In this document: one piece after another, positions 20,413 to 29,894 of the stretch
Layout: every line of letters begins with the position of its first letter
Numbering within the stretch: position 1 is the stretch's first letter
DNA from: Candidozyma auris
Taxonomy: Eukaryota; Ascomycota; Pichiomycetes; Serinales; Metschnikowiaceae
DNA: 64,000 bases
Assembly: GCF_003013715.1 (NCBI RefSeq)
Contig: NC_072814.1
Location: 744,001-808,000, forward strand
Direction: 5' to 3'
Notes under the pieces: model-generated
Databases searched by the model: none
What the model saw: the letters and a program-made list of their open reading frames with translations, nothing else
Told to the model about the DNA's origin: nothing
Translations under genes and position numbers: made by a program

Positions 20413-20628
20413 ATGCTTGTCACAAAATGGCTGCGAAAAATCTCCACTGCAACCCTCCAACAACTCCCTCAAGCTCTCAACAACTCCCATGTACTCCCAC
20501 TGGCCAGCAACAACTTCAATGATCATCTTGATGACCCTTGCGTCACTCATCTCCTCCTCAAATCTTATCCTTTCACCTCAATGCTCTTACAATATTTTCT
20601 ACCTTTACCTTATCTTGCCCCAGGTTAA
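20413..20628 (+). CDS. Possible small ORF of unknown function (71 codons)
   Basis: An ATG-initiated frame divergent from PDS5. It starts MLVTKW and becomes hydrophobic towards its end (SMLLQYFLPLPYLAPG). Codon choice is not obviously random, with many CTC/AAC/CTT codons. Its N-terminus is basic and could be a mitochondrial leader. I recognise no family, and a frame of this size is expected by chance in 2 kb. It could also be the first exon of a spliced gene, but I found no convincing GTATGT plus TACTAAC pair. Listed as a weak candidate only. Confidence 0.15.
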   Translation: MLVTKWLRKISTATLQQLPQALNNSHVLPLASNNFNDHLDDPCVTHLLLKSYPFTSMLLQYFLPLPYLAPG

Positions 20629-22354
20629 GCCTTGATCACTAGGAACTCTAAAGCATAACCGTCCCATGACTGTGGAGGCAGCAGCCAATAAATTTCTATG
20701 ATCCCACAGCATGACGAATAGTGCTCGCGTAAGCATTCCCAGCTTCATCACTAGCTGTGGCTTTTCAGATCATAAGTCATCCAGGGATCACCTTATCAAG
20801 AACCACCACGGGAACATTCTTCACACACATGTATGCCTGCCCAGTGCCAGTTCAGTAGCAAGCGCTGATTGGTTCGACAACGCCAAAGCCCTGAACAAAG
20901 CACATGGAAGGAAAAATAACCGAAGGCAAATGTGGGGAAGTAAGGGGCGATTACCACAGATCAAGGCTCCGGACTACAGGGATTGGCGACTGGCGCCAGG
21001 TTGGGAAGATCGATAAAATACCCCAACAGGAAAGAGCCTCCATGGTGGCGCGAGGATAGTGAGAATGAGAACAAAGGCGCTACCCCAGAAAATGAGGTCA
21101 CCAGGCAGATTATTTTCTGAGAATGAAAAAGGCTAAAAGATAGGACGGATGAAATTCATGAGGCTTACGCTGCAGCAGCTAATATTCTGGTTGAAATGTA
21201 GACTGTCGTAAGGGCCACCGGAAAGCTACCTCTAGCCATTAGTTTGGCTGCGAAAAGCGAGAACCTCTCCAGAGTTCTCCAGAGCTCACGGTCTCACAAG
21301 ACTTTAGGTCTCTTTGTTCTGCGCAAGTCAACAAGGGCAACGCTATCGTTTCAATGCTATTTGCTGTATGTCTCTGCTCAGGACCAATTGACCAAAACGC
21401 AACTCGCCAGTATCCTTTGCGGAGACATCCCTGACCATGGCACGGGGGAATGAACACTAAACCCCTTCGGAGGCTGCATTGGGTCTCCAGGCTATGCCAG
21501 GAGTGCAAGACGACGTTTTAATATAAATTTAGCGTTTTGCATGTTCATGGGTCAATTTTCTCTTTTCTTTACTTTTTGCTTCTGTCTAGTTTTGGGTAAC
21601 GTTGTGTGGATTCCGGCTCTACTTCCTCTTCGTCCACTGCCTACTGCTGACTGGTATCTTCTACCTACTGGCTCGTGCGGTACCTTTTTGCCCCGGACCA
21701 CGAGACACGAAAAGTAAAAAAAAGAAACGATTCAAGAGAAACGGGAATTGTTCAAGCTGGCCCGCTGCCTGATCGTGATCCACTCCACATACTTGAAGTA
21801 TCAAATACAATTCAACACATCTGTCAAAAGAGATTACACCCACCTCGTGCTCCTACCTGTTTCACCAGGGAATTGAAGGATCCTGCCAGTGAATTTTTCG
21901 CGGTCGCTGTCTCACATTTGTGGGTTGATTTTTTTTCCTTCCTTCCCCAAATCAACGCTCGCCCTGTATCTAATCGATTGTGCGTTCCTTCTTTTTGGCC
22001 CGTCACATTGTTTACCTCTTTCCGCATCCAGGCAAAAGCTAAACATAACAACATACCAGCCTGCTTTTCTCACAACATTTTATTGAAATACCCTGATCTC
22101 GCTTTCCTTCGTCTACTCAAGGTTACTTTTATAGGCTGGCTTTGGTTTTCATCAGTGTTTCATCGACCCAAACCCCGTCCGTCCATTCCTTACATTTGCT
22201 CCACGGAGAGTGTTCCAGTCCAGTTTCACCCCATCTTACCAACTGTTCCTTGTTAAGAGAGCCTCCCCAGCCGCTTTCGCTTCACTGCTACATTTCAAAT
22301 AAACTACCTTTTTTTTAACCATTGCTGTCATCAAGTCACTTTCCATAATTTTCA

Positions 22355-24946
22355 ATGAAGGTCGCCGTGGAAACTACCCACGCAAGACCCGTTTCCATGA
22401 TAGAGACCCCACAGGGATACTCTTCTGCACCGCAAACGAGGAAAAGGGTACATAAAGAAGTCCGCTTCGGCGACTACGTATTGGGTGCTACGTTGGGCGA
22501 GGGTGAGTTCGGTAAAGTCAAGTTGGGCTGGCGGAAAGACGGCTCCCACCCTTCCCAGGTGGCCGTCAAGCTCATCCGTCGTGACACGTTGATGAAAGAC
22601 ACCGAATATGAGACGAAATTTAAAAGGGAAGTGAATGCCTTGTACCAGCTTAGCCACCCAAACATCGTGTCTCTCGTCGAGGTGAAGACCAGCGGTAGGT
22701 ACTATGGCCTTGTGCTTGAATACGCCTCTGGAGGCGAATTGTTCGACTACATCTTGAAGCACAGGTGTCTCAAGGAGAGCACGGCGAAAAAACTTTTCGC
22801 TCAGCTAGTCAGTGGAGTCGACTATATGCATTCAAAAGGATTCGTTCATCGGGATCTTAAATTGGAAAACTTGTTGCTAGACAACCAGAAAAACATCATC
22901 ATCACCGACTTCGGCTTCGTCAACAGCTTCAGCAGAGAGTGCGAAACGTTGAAGACATCTTGCGGATCCCCCTGTTATGCGGCTCCAGAATTGGTATTGA
23001 GCAGTCAACGATACAACGGTCGGAAAGTCGACATTTGGTCCCTCGGCGTTATCTTGTACGCCATGCTTGCTGGGTACTTACCCTTTGACGACGATGCAGA
23101 AAATGAAGACGGTTCGGACATTCACCGCTTGTACGCTTACATTTCCAAAACTCCCCTCACATTTCCCCCTAATGTTACTCCTTTGGCGAGAGACTTGCTT
23201 AGAAAGATCGTTGTACCTGATCCTTCAAAACGAATTTCTATGAACGAGATTCGCAACCATCCTTGGCTAGCCACCTATGCTAGCTTGCTTTCCATCCGCC
23301 AACCAGAGTGGGACAGATTGTATGCCGAAAAGAAGGCCGTTCAGAAGCCAATCTCCACTCAGACTAAGAACAAACGCCACTCAATGTACGCGGAAGTGAC
23401 AAGCTCGTCCGCCTTGATTGGAGGTTCTGCGAAGGGTCAAGGAAGATCGTACACATCCAATTCCAACTTGATCTATTCACCTTCAACAACGTCATCATCA
23501 TTAGCAACCATTGTGGCCAAGACTAATCCTAACGATAGCTCGGTCTACTCAACCAATGGATCAGCTGGATCAAGACGAAACCGTGCTGGTAGCCTCAGCA
23601 CAATGGAACAGCATTCACCCGTTAAGCCCACTTTCCAGAGAGGTCACACCAAGTCTGCATCTGCATCTACAACCTACCCTACTGCTAGTCGTGCTCTCAG
23701 GGCTGCAGTAAGTGACAATGATTCAAAGAGATCTTCGTTGGTCTTTGACGCTGAACAGAGTATAGCAAGTCAAAATATTCCTGAATTTCCTTCGCCTACC
23801 AGAGGTGTCACATACAGTGGACCTATTCCAACCATTGCAGAAAACCCTGCTGCCAACCAAAATTCGGACGCCAAAAAATCTACTGAAACCCCAGGAGCAA
23901 AAGTGGTTCCAAGATTACCACATTCTGAGAAACCTCGACCCACTTCTTTCCATCCGGGTCTGATGACTTCCTTCTTGATGGCGGGCAGCAATGGATCTGG
24001 TAACCTCATCGACTACATGAAGATGGGGATGCCAAATTACATGTCGAGCTCACCACCAAAGAGCACGATGTCAGACTCTGTCGAGCTGATACAGGGTAGC
24101 CCTGGGCTGACTCCTTCCATAAAGCCACGCAACTCGAGACGTGACTCTGTTGTCACACCAATCAATGTCAATGGTGTTTTGAGCAAAGATTTAAACTCCC
24201 ACGAGAACAAGCGCAATTCTGTTCTCAGCTACCTTGAAGACAAAATGGATCAGCTAGACCTTAGTGAGCTGCCTACTAAATCAATGGCGTCAGATAGTGC
24301 ACCGAAATTTCCCAGATCGCTGATTTCGAAGCTTGATACTGATCTCCCAAGCACGTTTACTACTCCTCAGCTTGATCACCTGCCAACCTTTGCCAATCCT
24401 ACCGAGTCCCCTGTTTTTGTCGACACTGAATCTCAGGACGGCTTTGACATGAAAGCTCGCAGCAGCTCCACCCAAACAGATACCACACGGGTCGAAGAAG
24501 AGTTACGCCAAATCAAGGAAAGCGTGTGTGATGACAGTGAAACGCTCAAAGAGCAGAAAGATGCCCGTAAGAAAGACATGGCTGGCTTGGAGAACACAAA
24601 AAATTCTGAGCCAAAGAATGTTAAAGATGCCAAAAAGAGAAACCGATTCAGTCTCGTCTCCTTGTACACGACATTTATTGATTCTCAAACACCGCCGGTA
24701 AATACTACTGAGCCCCGTGTCGACACTGGCCGCAAGGTACTCGATCCTATCAATGACAACAGCGCCAAACGCCATGATAATGTCATAAAAGAGAAGCGCA
24801 TTGGGTCAGGTACCTCCGAGAAGTCATCTCAAACGAAAAGATCTTCCATGATTCAAACAAATGGCTCATCTGTTAAAGGCAAGGAAGCCACCGCAGCAAG
24901 AAAAGTGATTAATTTTTTCAAAAGGAAAAGTATTCGTGTCGATTGA
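22355..24946 (+). CDS. KIN4: Kin4/Frk1-family protein kinase
   Basis: An 863-residue Snf1-related kinase. The catalytic domain (about 40-310) has the glycine loop LGEGEFGKVKLGW, VAVKLIRR with Lys72, HRDLKLEN with Asp167, DFG starting at Asp185, and the activation segment TSCGSPCYAAPE, which in S. cerevisiae Kin4 is phosphorylated by Elm1. A long Ser/Thr-rich tail follows. Three tail landmarks agree with Kin4: RPTSFHPGL, RFSLVSLYTTF and the extreme C-terminal RKVINFFKRKSIRV. Kin4 enforces the spindle position checkpoint by keeping Bfa1-Bub2 active. The upstream region is about 2 kb with a pyrimidine-rich leader. Confidence 0.92.
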   Translation: MKVAVETTHARPVSMIETPQGYSSAPQTRKRVHKEVRFGDYVLGATLGEGEFGKVKLGWRKDGSHPSQVAVKLIRRDTLMKDTEYETKFKREVNALYQLSHPNIVSLVEVKTSGRYYGLVLEYASGGELFDYILKHRCLKESTAKKLFAQLVSGVDYMHSKGFVHRDLKLENLLLDNQKNIIITDFGFVNSFSRECETLKTSCGSPCYAAPELVLSSQRYNGRKVDIWSLGVILYAMLAGYLPFDDDAENEDGSDIHRLYAYISKTPLTFPPNVTPLARDLLRKIVVPDPSKRISMNEIRNHPWLATYASLLSIRQPEWDRLYAEKKAVQKPISTQTKNKRHSMYAEVTSSSALIGGSAKGQGRSYTSNSNLIYSPSTTSSSLATIVAKTNPNDSSVYSTNGSAGSRRNRAGSLSTMEQHSPVKPTFQRGHTKSASASTTYPTASRALRAAVSDNDSKRSSLVFDAEQSIASQNIPEFPSPTRGVTYSGPIPTIAENPAANQNSDAKKSTETPGAKVVPRLPHSEKPRPTSFHPGLMTSFLMAGSNGSGNLIDYMKMGMPNYMSSSPPKSTMSDSVELIQGSPGLTPSIKPRNSRRDSVVTPINVNGVLSKDLNSHENKRNSVLSYLEDKMDQLDLSELPTKSMASDSAPKFPRSLISKLDTDLPSTFTTPQLDHLPTFANPTESPVFVDTESQDGFDMKARSSSTQTDTTRVEEELRQIKESVCDDSETLKEQKDARKKDMAGLENTKNSEPKNVKDAKKRNRFSLVSLYTTFIDSQTPPVNTTEPRVDTGRKVLDPINDNSAKRHDNVIKEKRIGSGTSEKSSQTKRSSMIQTNGSSVKGKEATAARKVINFFKRKSIRVD

Positions 24947-25407
24947 ACACACTGTATAGTATTTTGCATAGTCTTAATGACATTGATAAACGAGGATTTT
25001 GAAGCCCATGTGTAATGTGTGGTCTAGGAGAGTCATACAACTATATCATCGGTGAGACATCGTTTTGCGTTGATACCACGACGGCGTTTTAGTATCCTTG
25101 ATTATTAAGTTTCACATTCTCACGAAATCAATCATTGAGTGAACTTGCAGCTATATCCTAGCAATTTGCAACTTACTCGCGTTTTATGGAGATGACTACC
25201 CAACGCTTACAGAATGATAAATGTGATATACTCATATTAATTAAAAGAAATTTTAAGTTTCGAACTGTACAGAAATCCGTGACCGTGTGTATTAAAGTTT
25301 AAGGGACTGAAGTCTGGCTATCCAATTCTAGCTAAATTACTCATCGGGCTTCCGCACATGGTGAAAATTACATAAGGCGCAAGATCGCCTACTTGCCCAT
25401 CTTCAAT
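24947..25407. other. Intergenic: KIN4 3' region and FAP1 promoter
   Basis: About 460 bp, AT-rich. It contains a CGATGAG core (minus strand, about 25340-25346) roughly 60 bp upstream of the FAP1 ATG. Nothing else is recognised. Confidence 0.4.
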
Positions 25408-28383
25408 ATGACTTTAGTGAAAGAACGAGAGAAGCAGGAGAGACCGCCGTCACTCGATGAAGGATCATCTTCAGTCCCGAATAGTGATTCTCTAATATCT
25501 CTGGTGTCGTCGACAGCGACTCCATCCTCAGATAATGAAGAAGGAGAAGCATCCGATGACCAAAGCGACAGCGATGGCTTTTCTACCAGCGAAGCTCCCG
25601 AGGGAGATTCAGAGTCAGAGCCCGAAGACCAAGAAGTTGAACGATTGGATGAGTCGTTAGCTTCCACTATTGCTCAAGAAATCGATGAAGGTACCTATAT
25701 CTGCTTGGTGTGTACCTGTGAGATAGACAGACACCTGAAGGTGTGGAATTGTCGTAACTGCTACCGTGTATACGACTTGGATTGTATCAGAGACTGGGCT
25801 CAGAGAGGCTCTTCAACAACGGAAGCCAGGACTTGGAGGTGCCCGGCTTGCAGCTTTGAACAAAAGAAGCTTCCGTCGTCATTCACTTGCTGGTGTGGCA
25901 GAATAAGCAATCCAAAGGCAGACAGCTTGATACCGTTCAGCTGTGGGAACCCTTGCAATAAGAAGTACCCACATTGTGTGCATTCGTGCTATTCCGTTTG
26001 TCATCCTGGGAAACACCCAGAATGTGGTGCTATGGGACCCGTGATGAATTGTAAATGTGGCAAGCATAAGCAGCAGCTTCCATGTATGGTGACACCATAT
26101 AAAGCAGGATGGCATTGCGAAGACCCTTGTGAAACTGTCGTGTGTATGCTTGGGCATAAGTGTTCCAAGGGCCAATGTCACCTGGGATTCTGCGGTCGGT
26201 GCATGGCACATTTAGAGACTCTGTGCTACTGCGGACAGCACACTATGAAGATCAAGTGCAAGGATTTTGATCCAAAGGAAAGTTATAAGGATGAAGAAAG
26301 GTTCATTGGAGGTACACGATGTGAAAGCATCACTATACAATACTACGATTGCAACGAGCATTTCGAAGAACTACATTGTCAGCCACTACCAAAGGAAAAA
26401 CCACATTGCAAGTATGCTACCGATGTCGTAGATAGCTGCTATTGTGGAAAGACGCCATTTGAGTCTCTCAAGCGTACAAAGTGTACAGATCCAATGCCTG
26501 CTTGCGACAATGTTTGTGGAAAGAAGCTTTCATGCGGGTGCACCTGTTTGATGAAGTGCCACGAAGGCCCTTGTGAGTGCTTCAACTTTATTGAGACAAA
26601 ATGCGAATGCCAGGCGAACTCCTTCATTGTGCCATGTAAAGCACTACAAAGTGGCTTCAAACCGCGTTGTCTTCGAAAGTGCTCAGCACCTCTCAGTTGT
26701 CGTCAACATATTCACAGGGAACGATGCTGCCCTTTTGAACAAGTTGCGCTCAAGAGGGAACGAGAAATCAAAAAGCAATTGCGTAATCGTATGAGAACTA
26801 ATTTCGATGATCAAGTGCTCACAATGGAGCCAGTTCACATATGCACAAGGCCATGTAATCAGTTGAAATCTTGCGGGTTGCATCGATGCGACGCATTGTG
26901 TCACAGTGGTCCATGTGGGGTTTGCTACGAGTCATCAAATGATGATTTAGTTTGTCATTGTGGAAAGACAGTCATTCCTGCTCCTGTCAGATGTGGCACG
27001 AAGATCAAGTGTCATGAGCAATGTGTTCGTGAAAAGCCATGTGGACATCCTCAGGAGCCCCACGAATGCCATGATGACAACAAATCTTGTCCAAGATGTA
27101 CCACTCTTGTGACCAAGAAATGCAACTGTGGCGAGAAAGAAATAAAAAAAGTGATGTGTTCCATAAGCAATGTGTCTTGCGGAAAGATTTGCTCGACCAA
27201 GAAAGATTGTGGACATCCATGTAACAGAGCATGCTCGCAAGAATGTACCAAGGGCAATCATGCCCCAGTCAACACATGTCATTCACTTTGTCGCAAGATC
27301 AGAAAATCCTGTCCGCATATTTGTGTAAGAAAATGCCATTATGCTTTTTCATCTGCATGCGACAGCTTCAAATGTTCTCAACCAGTGCAAGTAAGCTGTT
27401 TGTGTGGACGCATTGCCAAGGAGGTCCCTTGCGGGGCATCATCAGGCAAACAGTCCAGCATCTGGACGTTGCTCGAATGTACAGAAGACTGCTCTCGTGC
27501 CAAACGAGAAGAGGAATTGAGACAAATATTTAACATTTCACCAAAGGGGTTCGAGAATCCGTATTCAGAACCTATCTTGAACGTTTTCAAGAGACAGACA
27601 AACTGGTGTCAGAAGATGGAGTCTATCATGCGGGACTTCATCAGAGATTATCAGGACTTAGTGGCTGCTGGTTCGCCCGCTAAAAGGACTTATCACTTCC
27701 CACCAATGAGCAAGCCTCAACGTGATTTCATTAAAGAGTTGGCCATAACATACAAACTCTACGCCGAATCACAGGACAAAGAACCCCATAGATTTGTCTT
27801 TGTTGTTATCACTGATAGGACAGAGACTCCTGCAATGACCATCTTGCAAGCGTTAGAAAAAGAACGCGAAATTGAGCTCAAGAGACTTCAACTTGAGGAG
27901 TTGAAGTTAAATAAGCTTGATGAGCAGCCTTGCAATGCGCTTCTTATACGGGATACATTTTTTGGGGTGAATGAAAGCTCGGTGATGAAGGCAGTTAGCG
28001 AGATTTTAAATTCTTACGAAGAATACAAGGATTTTGGAATCAAGTGCATGAAAGAATCGGCGTTTGTCTTCCATGCTCCTTACCTTCTGGAAATGGATAA
28101 GGAGAAGGAAGATAAACTCTACATGTTACTGAAAAAATTTAAAAGTATTCTTCGTGAGAAGCTTATTGCATTCGACTGCAAAATGTGCTTAGTCGACGAG
28201 GATATTACGGAAATTCTCAAAGTCGATACCAATAACGTCATGACCAATAGCTCGATCGCTTCTGTGCACTATGCTCTTGAAGCCGGGGAAAATGAACACC
28301 AAAAGAATGAGCTCGAAACGAATGAGCTTGAGAAGAATAATCTCGAAAAGACCAATTCCTTTGAGATTTTACAAAGTTCATGA
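25408..28383 (+). CDS. FAP1: NF-X1-type zinc finger protein (FAP1 homologue) with RING and R3H regions
   Basis: A 991-residue protein. The open frame extends upstream only to a TTG, so the ATG at 25408 is used. An acidic Ser-rich N-terminus (to about 90) precedes a RING-variant finger (about 99-150; CLVCTC, CRNCYRVYDLDCIRDW, WRCPAC). A long series of NF-X1 Cys/His fingers follows to about 690, of the type CxHxCxxxCHPGxCxxC. An R3H-like domain lies at about 735-810, near MRDFIRDYQ and PHRFVFVVI. S. cerevisiae Fap1 binds the FKBP12 prolyl isomerase Fpr1 and competes with rapamycin; animal NFX1 is a transcription regulator and ubiquitin ligase. The C-terminus has three 15-bp tandem repeats. Confidence 0.93.
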   Translation: MTLVKEREKQERPPSLDEGSSSVPNSDSLISLVSSTATPSSDNEEGEASDDQSDSDGFSTSEAPEGDSESEPEDQEVERLDESLASTIAQEIDEGTYICLVCTCEIDRHLKVWNCRNCYRVYDLDCIRDWAQRGSSTTEARTWRCPACSFEQKKLPSSFTCWCGRISNPKADSLIPFSCGNPCNKKYPHCVHSCYSVCHPGKHPECGAMGPVMNCKCGKHKQQLPCMVTPYKAGWHCEDPCETVVCMLGHKCSKGQCHLGFCGRCMAHLETLCYCGQHTMKIKCKDFDPKESYKDEERFIGGTRCESITIQYYDCNEHFEELHCQPLPKEKPHCKYATDVVDSCYCGKTPFESLKRTKCTDPMPACDNVCGKKLSCGCTCLMKCHEGPCECFNFIETKCECQANSFIVPCKALQSGFKPRCLRKCSAPLSCRQHIHRERCCPFEQVALKREREIKKQLRNRMRTNFDDQVLTMEPVHICTRPCNQLKSCGLHRCDALCHSGPCGVCYESSNDDLVCHCGKTVIPAPVRCGTKIKCHEQCVREKPCGHPQEPHECHDDNKSCPRCTTLVTKKCNCGEKEIKKVMCSISNVSCGKICSTKKDCGHPCNRACSQECTKGNHAPVNTCHSLCRKIRKSCPHICVRKCHYAFSSACDSFKCSQPVQVSCLCGRIAKEVPCGASSGKQSSIWTLLECTEDCSRAKREEELRQIFNISPKGFENPYSEPILNVFKRQTNWCQKMESIMRDFIRDYQDLVAAGSPAKRTYHFPPMSKPQRDFIKELAITYKLYAESQDKEPHRFVFVVITDRTETPAMTILQALEKEREIELKRLQLEELKLNKLDEQPCNALLIRDTFFGVNESSVMKAVSEILNSYEEYKDFGIKCMKESAFVFHAPYLLEMDKEKEDKLYMLLKKFKSILREKLIAFDCKMCLVDEDITEILKVDTNNVMTNSSIASVHYALEAGENEHQKNELETNELEKNNLEKTNSFEILQSS
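28303..28347 (+). repeat. Three imperfect 15-bp tandem repeats in the FAP1 C-terminus
   Basis: Units at 28303-28317, 28318-28332 and 28333-28347 encode KNELE, TNELE and KNNLE. They are in frame, so copy-number change would lengthen or shorten the tail without breaking the gene. Confidence 0.75.
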
Positions 28384-28460
28384 AGGTTGTACTGACAAGT
28401 GTGCTCGTTGCTTTGAGCATGATGCATTAATATATAGAGGGTTTAATATATTTAACATAC

Positions 28461-29225
28461 TCATTGAGAGTCATCTTTAATGTCTTTGTCGTCGTTGCCG
28501 TTTTCATCAGCATTTTTTTCACTGCTTTTCTTATGGCGCCTGGCTCTCTTTTTCTTTGGTTTCTCTGGCCCCTTATTGTCATTGGGTCCGGTTTTCTTCT
28601 TTTTTACACTTAGTGGGTTGGGCTCTTTGGGTCCCTTTCTTTTCTTTTTCTGTGGCTGTTCAGACTCATCCTTCCCCTCTTCATCTTTCTTTACGTATCC
28701 GATTTTTGTGTCATTGAGGCCGCCAGTTAGCTTTGCATTTTCACTAAGAGCTGCAGCTCGCATCGTAGCATTTGACGCAGGTTCCATCACCATGACTGAC
28801 CTGTTCATGAAAACGAGAGGTACGCCTGGAACCCCTCGAAGTTTCCTTCTCAATTCAACATCTTGTGTCGCTACAACATATCTGTGCTTGTTCTCGCCAT
28901 CAATGTTCACAATCGATTCAATGCATTCCTTGGAAGGCTTTGGGTTGCCAAAATGATTACACCGACGCCTTTCAAACGATTTTGCCAATGCAATGGCCGA
29001 TTCATCTTTCGTTGAATACAACGATTGCATACAGCATTGTGTAATCATAGGTTTCGCTTCTCCTTGGATAGTCCTTTCAAGTCCTTTAGTTAGATTGAAA
29101 GATGCCTTGTTGCATGTGAGAACGAGCTCATCGTCCACAATGATCTGGAATGGTTCCCTGAACTTGAACGTATGTAGATATACGTTCATCTGCTTTTTGT
29201 AACTTTTAGCCCTCTTTTGTCTCAT
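28461..29225 (-). CDS. UTP23: SSU processome PIN-domain protein Utp23
   Basis: A 254-residue protein. Start MRQKRAKSYKKQMNVYLHTF is the classic Utp23/Fcf1-type N-terminus, followed by a PIN-like domain (about 20-165) with the Utp23 Cys/His zinc site (CC within MITQCCMQSLY, then CNHF and ECIESI). The C-terminal 85 residues are a Lys-rich, charged tail with several nuclear/nucleolar localisation-like stretches. In yeast Utp23 is an essential, catalytically inactive PIN protein that binds 18S pre-rRNA and helps release snoRNA snR30. It diverges from RPA12, another ribosome-biogenesis gene, over about 200 bp containing PAC elements. Confidence 0.94.
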   Translation of the reverse strand: MRQKRAKSYKKQMNVYLHTFKFREPFQIIVDDELVLTCNKASFNLTKGLERTIQGEAKPMITQCCMQSLYSTKDESAIALAKSFERRRCNHFGNPKPSKECIESIVNIDGENKHRYVVATQDVELRRKLRGVPGVPLVFMNRSVMVMEPASNATMRAAALSENAKLTGGLNDTKIGYVKKDEEGKDESEQPQKKKRKGPKEPNPLSVKKKKTGPNDNKGPEKPKKKRARRHKKSSEKNADENGNDDKDIKDDSQ

Positions 29226-29268
29226 GTTGGGTAGTGATGTAGTGAGTTGAATAAGTATCTATCTTGAT

Positions 29269-29383
29269 GCGATGAGAAGAAGCTACGTTGAGATCCGAGG
29301 GTAGAAGCCGGTGAATTAAATATGTAGATCACGTGTATCGTCATCGTAATTACCGAGGGGTGAAAAAACTCTAGTGATGAGAT
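29269..29383. promoter_or_regulatory. PAC-type elements in the shared UTP23/RPA12 promoter
   Basis: A perfect PAC core GCGATGAG (29269-29276) and a second GATGAGAT (29376-29383), with a TGAAAAA stretch beside the latter (29361-29367) resembling part of an RRPE. PAC is bound by Dot6/Tod6 repressors, and PAC plus RRPE mark ribosome-biogenesis promoters in budding yeasts. A CACGTG box lies between them at 29330-29335. One element pair probably serves both divergent genes. Confidence 0.65.
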
Positions 29384-29422
29384 CTCAACTGTAAGGTTGA
29401 AATACCTCAACTTCAGTTCATC

Positions 29423-29794
29423 ATGTCGGTTGTGGGTTCCCTTATATTCTGTGTTGACTGTGGAAATTTGCTAGACTCTGTGAGCGCAGCACCCACGCTA
29501 GACTGCAAAGTGTGCAAAAGATCCTACCCAACAAAGAAGTTTGCAAATTTGAAAGTCGTCACAAAGTCTTCGGAAGATGCTTTCCCATCTTCGCTTAGAA
29601 TGAAGAGATCTGTTGTCAAGACATCGTTGAATAATGACGAGTTAGATGAAGGTGCAACGATCAAAGAGAAGTGTGTGAAGTGTGGCCACGAAGAAATGCA
29701 ATACCACACGTTACAGTTGCGTTCTGCCGATGAAGGTGCCACTGTTTTCTACACTTGTACCAACTGTGGGTACCGTTTCAGAACCAACAATTAA
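29423..29794 (+). CDS. RPA12: RNA polymerase I subunit Rpa12 (A12.2)
   Basis: A 123-residue protein with two zinc ribbons. The N-terminal ribbon uses Cys10, Cys13, Cys28 and Cys31. The C-terminal TFIIS-like ribbon uses Cys84, Cys87, Cys112 and Cys115. Between the latter is the acidic pair Asp103-Glu104 in RSADEGATVFYTC, which reaches the Pol I active site and supports RNA cleavage. The end CGYRFRTNN is as in yeast Rpa12 (125 residues). It transcribes rRNA in the nucleolus. It converges on LIA1 with 100 bp between stops. Confidence 0.96.
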   Translation: MSVVGSLIFCVDCGNLLDSVSAAPTLDCKVCKRSYPTKKFANLKVVTKSSEDAFPSSLRMKRSVVKTSLNNDELDEGATIKEKCVKCGHEEMQYHTLQLRSADEGATVFYTCTNCGYRFRTNN

Positions 29795-29894
29795 GCATCA
29801 TGTCCTATTTTATTTCTGTATACTATATCATCTTCTACAGCACTTTTATTATCCAATAGTCATTATAATACATCATTGTCTCCTATGTACCCTT

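Larger units (their letters stand above)
20197..22354. other. Long intergenic region between PDS5 and KIN4
   Basis: About 2.2 kb. The left end is the PDS5 promoter with an MCB box. A possible small ORF lies at 20413-20628. From about 21540 to 22350 the + strand is strongly pyrimidine-rich, as expected for a long 5' leader of KIN4. A 193-codon open frame there (21675-22256) has no ATG at all, and so is not a gene. A 101-codon ATG frame at 20711-21016 uses rare codons and has no domain. A short direct repeat TCTCCAGAG lies near 21266-21285. No RNA gene was recognised. Confidence 0.6.

Noticed and set aside
20870..20890. GGTTCGA-like B-box that might mark a tRNA
   Set aside because: The following bases do not fit the B-box and no cloverleaf or A-box lies upstream.
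20711..21016. 101-codon ORF between PDS5 and KIN4
   Set aside because: Rare codons (CGA, AGG, GGG, three CTG) and no recognisable domain.
21675..22256. 193-codon open frame upstream of KIN4
   Set aside because: It begins with GTG, contains no ATG anywhere, has no domain, and lies in pyrimidine-rich leader sequence.
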